From Hyphomicrobiales bacterium (GTDB taxonomy: Bacteria; Pseudomonadota; Alphaproteobacteria; Rhizobiales; Beijerinckiaceae), in assembly GCA_900466745.1 (NCBI GenBank), contig UBNE01000009.1, positions 1 to 64,000 of the forward strand: a stretch of 64,000 nucleotides of DNA. Direction: 5' to 3'. Below, one piece after another: positions 62,101-64,000 of this stretch. Position 1 is the first letter of the stretch, and each line of letters opens with the position of its first letter. The translations under genes and the position numbers were made by a program. The notes under the pieces were generated by a model. The model did no database searches, was not told the origin of the DNA, and saw only the letters and a list, made by a program, of their open reading frames with translations.

Positions 62101-62215
62101 TGTGGCGTGGTCACCCATATCGCGGCCGTGATGTCGGGTTTCACGAAAACGCGCTGGTTGCAGCCGGGCCGAGCCGTTAACGTGTAGCCACACAGTCGCC
62201 ATCTCGGAGAAATGC

Positions 62216-63463
62216 ATGAGCTCCACCCCGGCAAGCGCCAGACCGGCGCGCAGCTACGCGCCGGAGATCATCGTCGCGGCCGGTTGCCTGATCGCGCTGA
62301 TCACCTTCGGGCCGCGGGCCAGCGCGGGCCTGTTCCAGATCCCGATGACGCTGCAGTTCCACTGGGGCCGCGACATCTTCGGCCTGGCCCTGGCGATCCA
62401 GAACCTGCTCTGGGGCCTCGGCGCGCCCTTCGCCGGCGCCATCGCCGACCGCTACGGCACGGTGCGGGTGCTCTGCGTCGGCGCGCTGCTCTATGCCGCC
62501 GGCCTCGTCGTCATGGCCTATGCGACGACGCCGCTCCAGCTCCATCTCGGCGCCGGCGTGCTGATCGGCTTCGGTCTCTCCGCCTGCTCGTTCAATCTCG
62601 TCCTCGCCGCCTTCGGCAAGCTCCTGCCGGAGCAGTGGCGGCCGATGGCCTTCGGCGCCGGCACGGCGGCCGGCTCCTTCGGCCAGTTCCTGTTCCCGCC
62701 GATCGGCAACATCCTGATCGATACGCTCGGCTGGCAGCAGGCGCTGGTGGTCTTCGCCATGACGCTGCTGCCGGTGCTGCCGATCTCGGTCATCCTGGCG
62801 ACGCGCAAGCTCGGGCCGGGAGCCGGCGCGGCCGCCGCGAGCCTGCCCAACCAGACGGTGATGCAGGCGCTGACCGAGGCCTTCCGGCACCGCAGCTACG
62901 TGCTGCTCGTGCTCGGCTTCTTCACCTGCGGCTTCCAGCTCGCCTTCATCACCGTCCACATGCCGGCCTATCTGCGCGACACCGGCCTGCCGGCCTGGGT
63001 CGGCGGCTGGACGCTCGCCGTGATCGGGCTGGCCAATGCCGCGGGCTCGCTCTCCTCGGGCTGGCTCTCGACCCGGATGCCGAAGCGTCATCTTCTCGCC
63101 TGGATCTATTTCGGCCGCGCCGTCGCGATCGCCGCCTTCATCCTGATCCCGGCGAGCCCGCTGACGGCGCTGACCTTCGGCGTGGTCATCGGCCTGTTCT
63201 GGCTTTCCACGGTGCCGCCGACCTCCTCGCTGGTCATGCTGATGTTCGGCACGAAATACATGGCGATGCTCTATGGCTTCGCCTTCTTCTCGCATCAGGT
63301 CGGCGGGTTCCTCGGCGTCTGGCTCGGCGGCGTCCTCTATGAATCGATGGGCAACTACCAGTTCGTCTGGTGGCTCTCGGTGGCGCTCGGCATCGCCTCG
63401 GCGCTGATCAACCTGCCGATCGTCGAGCGCCCGGTCGAGCGGCCGCAGGCGCAGCCGGCCTGA
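62216..63463 (+). CDS. MFS transporter (monocarboxylate/oxalate-formate antiporter-like)
   Basis: 415 residues with 12 membrane helices. Motif A after TM2 is GAIADRYGTVRVL. The long TM4-5 region GFGLSACSFNLVLAAFGKLLPEQ and TM8-9 pattern resemble MCT/OFA-type carboxylate carriers rather than drug exporters, but the substrate is unknown. GGAG lies 6 bases before the ATG. The LysR gene downstream converges on it rather than facing it, so the regulator of this gene is not evident. Confidence 0.82.
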   Translation: MSSTPASARPARSYAPEIIVAAGCLIALITFGPRASAGLFQIPMTLQFHWGRDIFGLALAIQNLLWGLGAPFAGAIADRYGTVRVLCVGALLYAAGLVVMAYATTPLQLHLGAGVLIGFGLSACSFNLVLAAFGKLLPEQWRPMAFGAGTAAGSFGQFLFPPIGNILIDTLGWQQALVVFAMTLLPVLPISVILATRKLGPGAGAAAASLPNQTVMQALTEAFRHRSYVLLVLGFFTCGFQLAFITVHMPAYLRDTGLPAWVGGWTLAVIGLANAAGSLSSGWLSTRMPKRHLLAWIYFGRAVAIAAFILIPASPLTALTFGVVIGLFWLSTVPPTSSLVMLMFGTKYMAMLYGFAFFSHQVGGFLGVWLGGVLYESMGNYQFVWWLSVALGIASALINLPIVERPVERPQAQPA

Positions 63464-63553
63464 TCCGGAAGGGGCTCGCCGCATGGGCGACGGGGTTGCG
63501 GCGGCGGCTCGCCCGCCGCTGCGACCTCGTCGGCCGTCGCGGCAATCGCCGCG

Positions 63554-64000
63554 CTACCCGGAGCCCTCGATCAGCGCCCTCTGCCGCATCAGTTCGCCGA
63601 AGCAATAGTCCATGAAGGCCCGCACGCGGGGCACATGGCGGATATCGGGATGGGTCAGCACCCACAGCCCCGTCGCGAAATCGGGATTGGGCGGCATCAG
63701 GCGCATCAGCCCCGGCCGCCGGTCGGCGATGAAGCAGGGCAGGGGACCGATGCCGAGCCCCAGCTCGACCGCCTCGGTGATGCCGAGCACGGCGGAGCTC
63801 TTCAGCGCGATCCGCTCGGGCGCGACATGCTCGCGCACGAAGCGCGCCGCCTTCACATGGGCGAGCTGGTCGCCGAGCGCGACCCAGTCGCGCCGGTAGA
63901 GCGCGGCGGGGTCGGCCTGTTCCGCCGTCGCGCCTTCGGCGGCCCGGCCGTAGATCGCCCAGGCGAGGGTGGCGACGCGCCGCCCGACCAGCGTCTCGCC
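63554..64000 (-). CDS. C-terminal part of a LysR-family regulator (runs off the right edge)
   Basis: An open frame from the window edge gives the last 148 residues. They match the LysR effector-binding domain: GETLVGRRVATLAWAIYG, a DWVALGDQLAHVKAAR segment, SSAVLGITEAVELGLGIGPLP (hinge and ligand-contact region), then GLWVLTHPDIRHVPRVRAFMDYCFGEL. The N-terminal helix-turn-helix is outside the window. Its target gene is also out of view. Confidence 0.85.
   Translation of the reverse strand, partial: GETLVGRRVATLAWAIYGRAAEGATAEQADPAALYRRDWVALGDQLAHVKAARFVREHVAPERIALKSSAVLGITEAVELGLGIGPLPCFIADRRPGLMRLMPPNPDFATGLWVLTHPDIRHVPRVRAFMDYCFGELMRQRALIEGSG

Overview
The window is high-GC DNA (roughly two thirds G+C) with dense, strongly codon-biased genes. 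It reads as ordinary chromosome of an alphaproteobacterium of the Hyphomicrobiales (Rhizobiales). Supporting signs are phasins behind a TGC-rich palindrome, a tRNA-His without the extra G at -1, a MucR/Ros regulator, DUF1150 beside an Hsp20, DUF1491, DUF2336, DUF6456 and a SufE/PleC-DivJ-type kinase neighbourhood. A Bosea-like genus is my best guess, from gene content only. I see no prophage, insertion sequence, CRISPR array or defence island.

Layout. 1-2.8 kb: start of a probable sensor kinase, two phasin-family genes, tRNA-His and a small secreted protein. 2.8-9.2 kb: a five-gene operon (PdxA-like dehydrogenase, TctC-TctB-TctA carboxylate transporter, DapA-like aldolase) with a divergent GntR regulator. 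9.3-12.4 kb: Hsp20, DUF1150, a hydrolase and a glycosyltransferase. 12.5-22.9 kb: translation genes infC, rpmI-rplT and pheS-pheT, broken up by a TetR/MFS pair with three operators, an orphan amino-acid binding protein, a LOG-family protein and a GT21 glycosyltransferase inside pheST. 22.9-30.3 kb: a haloacetate-dehalogenase-like hydrolase coupled to a tartrate/malate dehydrogenase, twin TerC proteins, a phosphopantetheinyl transferase, azlCD, a branched-chain aminotransferase and a nitronate monooxygenase. 30.3-40.3 kb: murJ with a polyprenyl-phosphate glycosyltransferase and a divergent YdjC-type deacetylase, a chemoreceptor, sodB, a large acidic membrane protein and oligopeptidase B. 40.4-49.9 kb: mucR, a stand-alone DnaA domain IV protein with DUF6456, sufE, a PAS kinase and many small lineage-specific genes. 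50.1-56.8 kb: PBP1A, YcgN, pyruvate phosphate dikinase, a cupredoxin-like protein without its copper ligands, and a decayed GFA-family gene. 57-64 kb: a csp, rhlE, infA cluster, a repeat-containing secreted protein, a SleB-type hydrolase, an MFS transporter and a partial LysR regulator.

How it fits together. Most of the window is housekeeping: translation, envelope synthesis, cell-cycle signalling and stress response. Small metabolic or transport cassettes, each with its own regulator, are set between these genes. Two palindromic extragenic repeat families are scattered mostly at operon ends. One copy lies inside the Tct operon, between the binding-protein gene and the membrane genes. Nothing here is clearly a new large system. 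The best leads are the DnaA-domain-IV/DUF6456 pair, the Tct/PdxA/DapA-like operon with an altered aldolase active site, the YdjC/GT2/MurJ envelope cluster, the triple TetR operator and a terminator-like hairpin in the rpmI leader.
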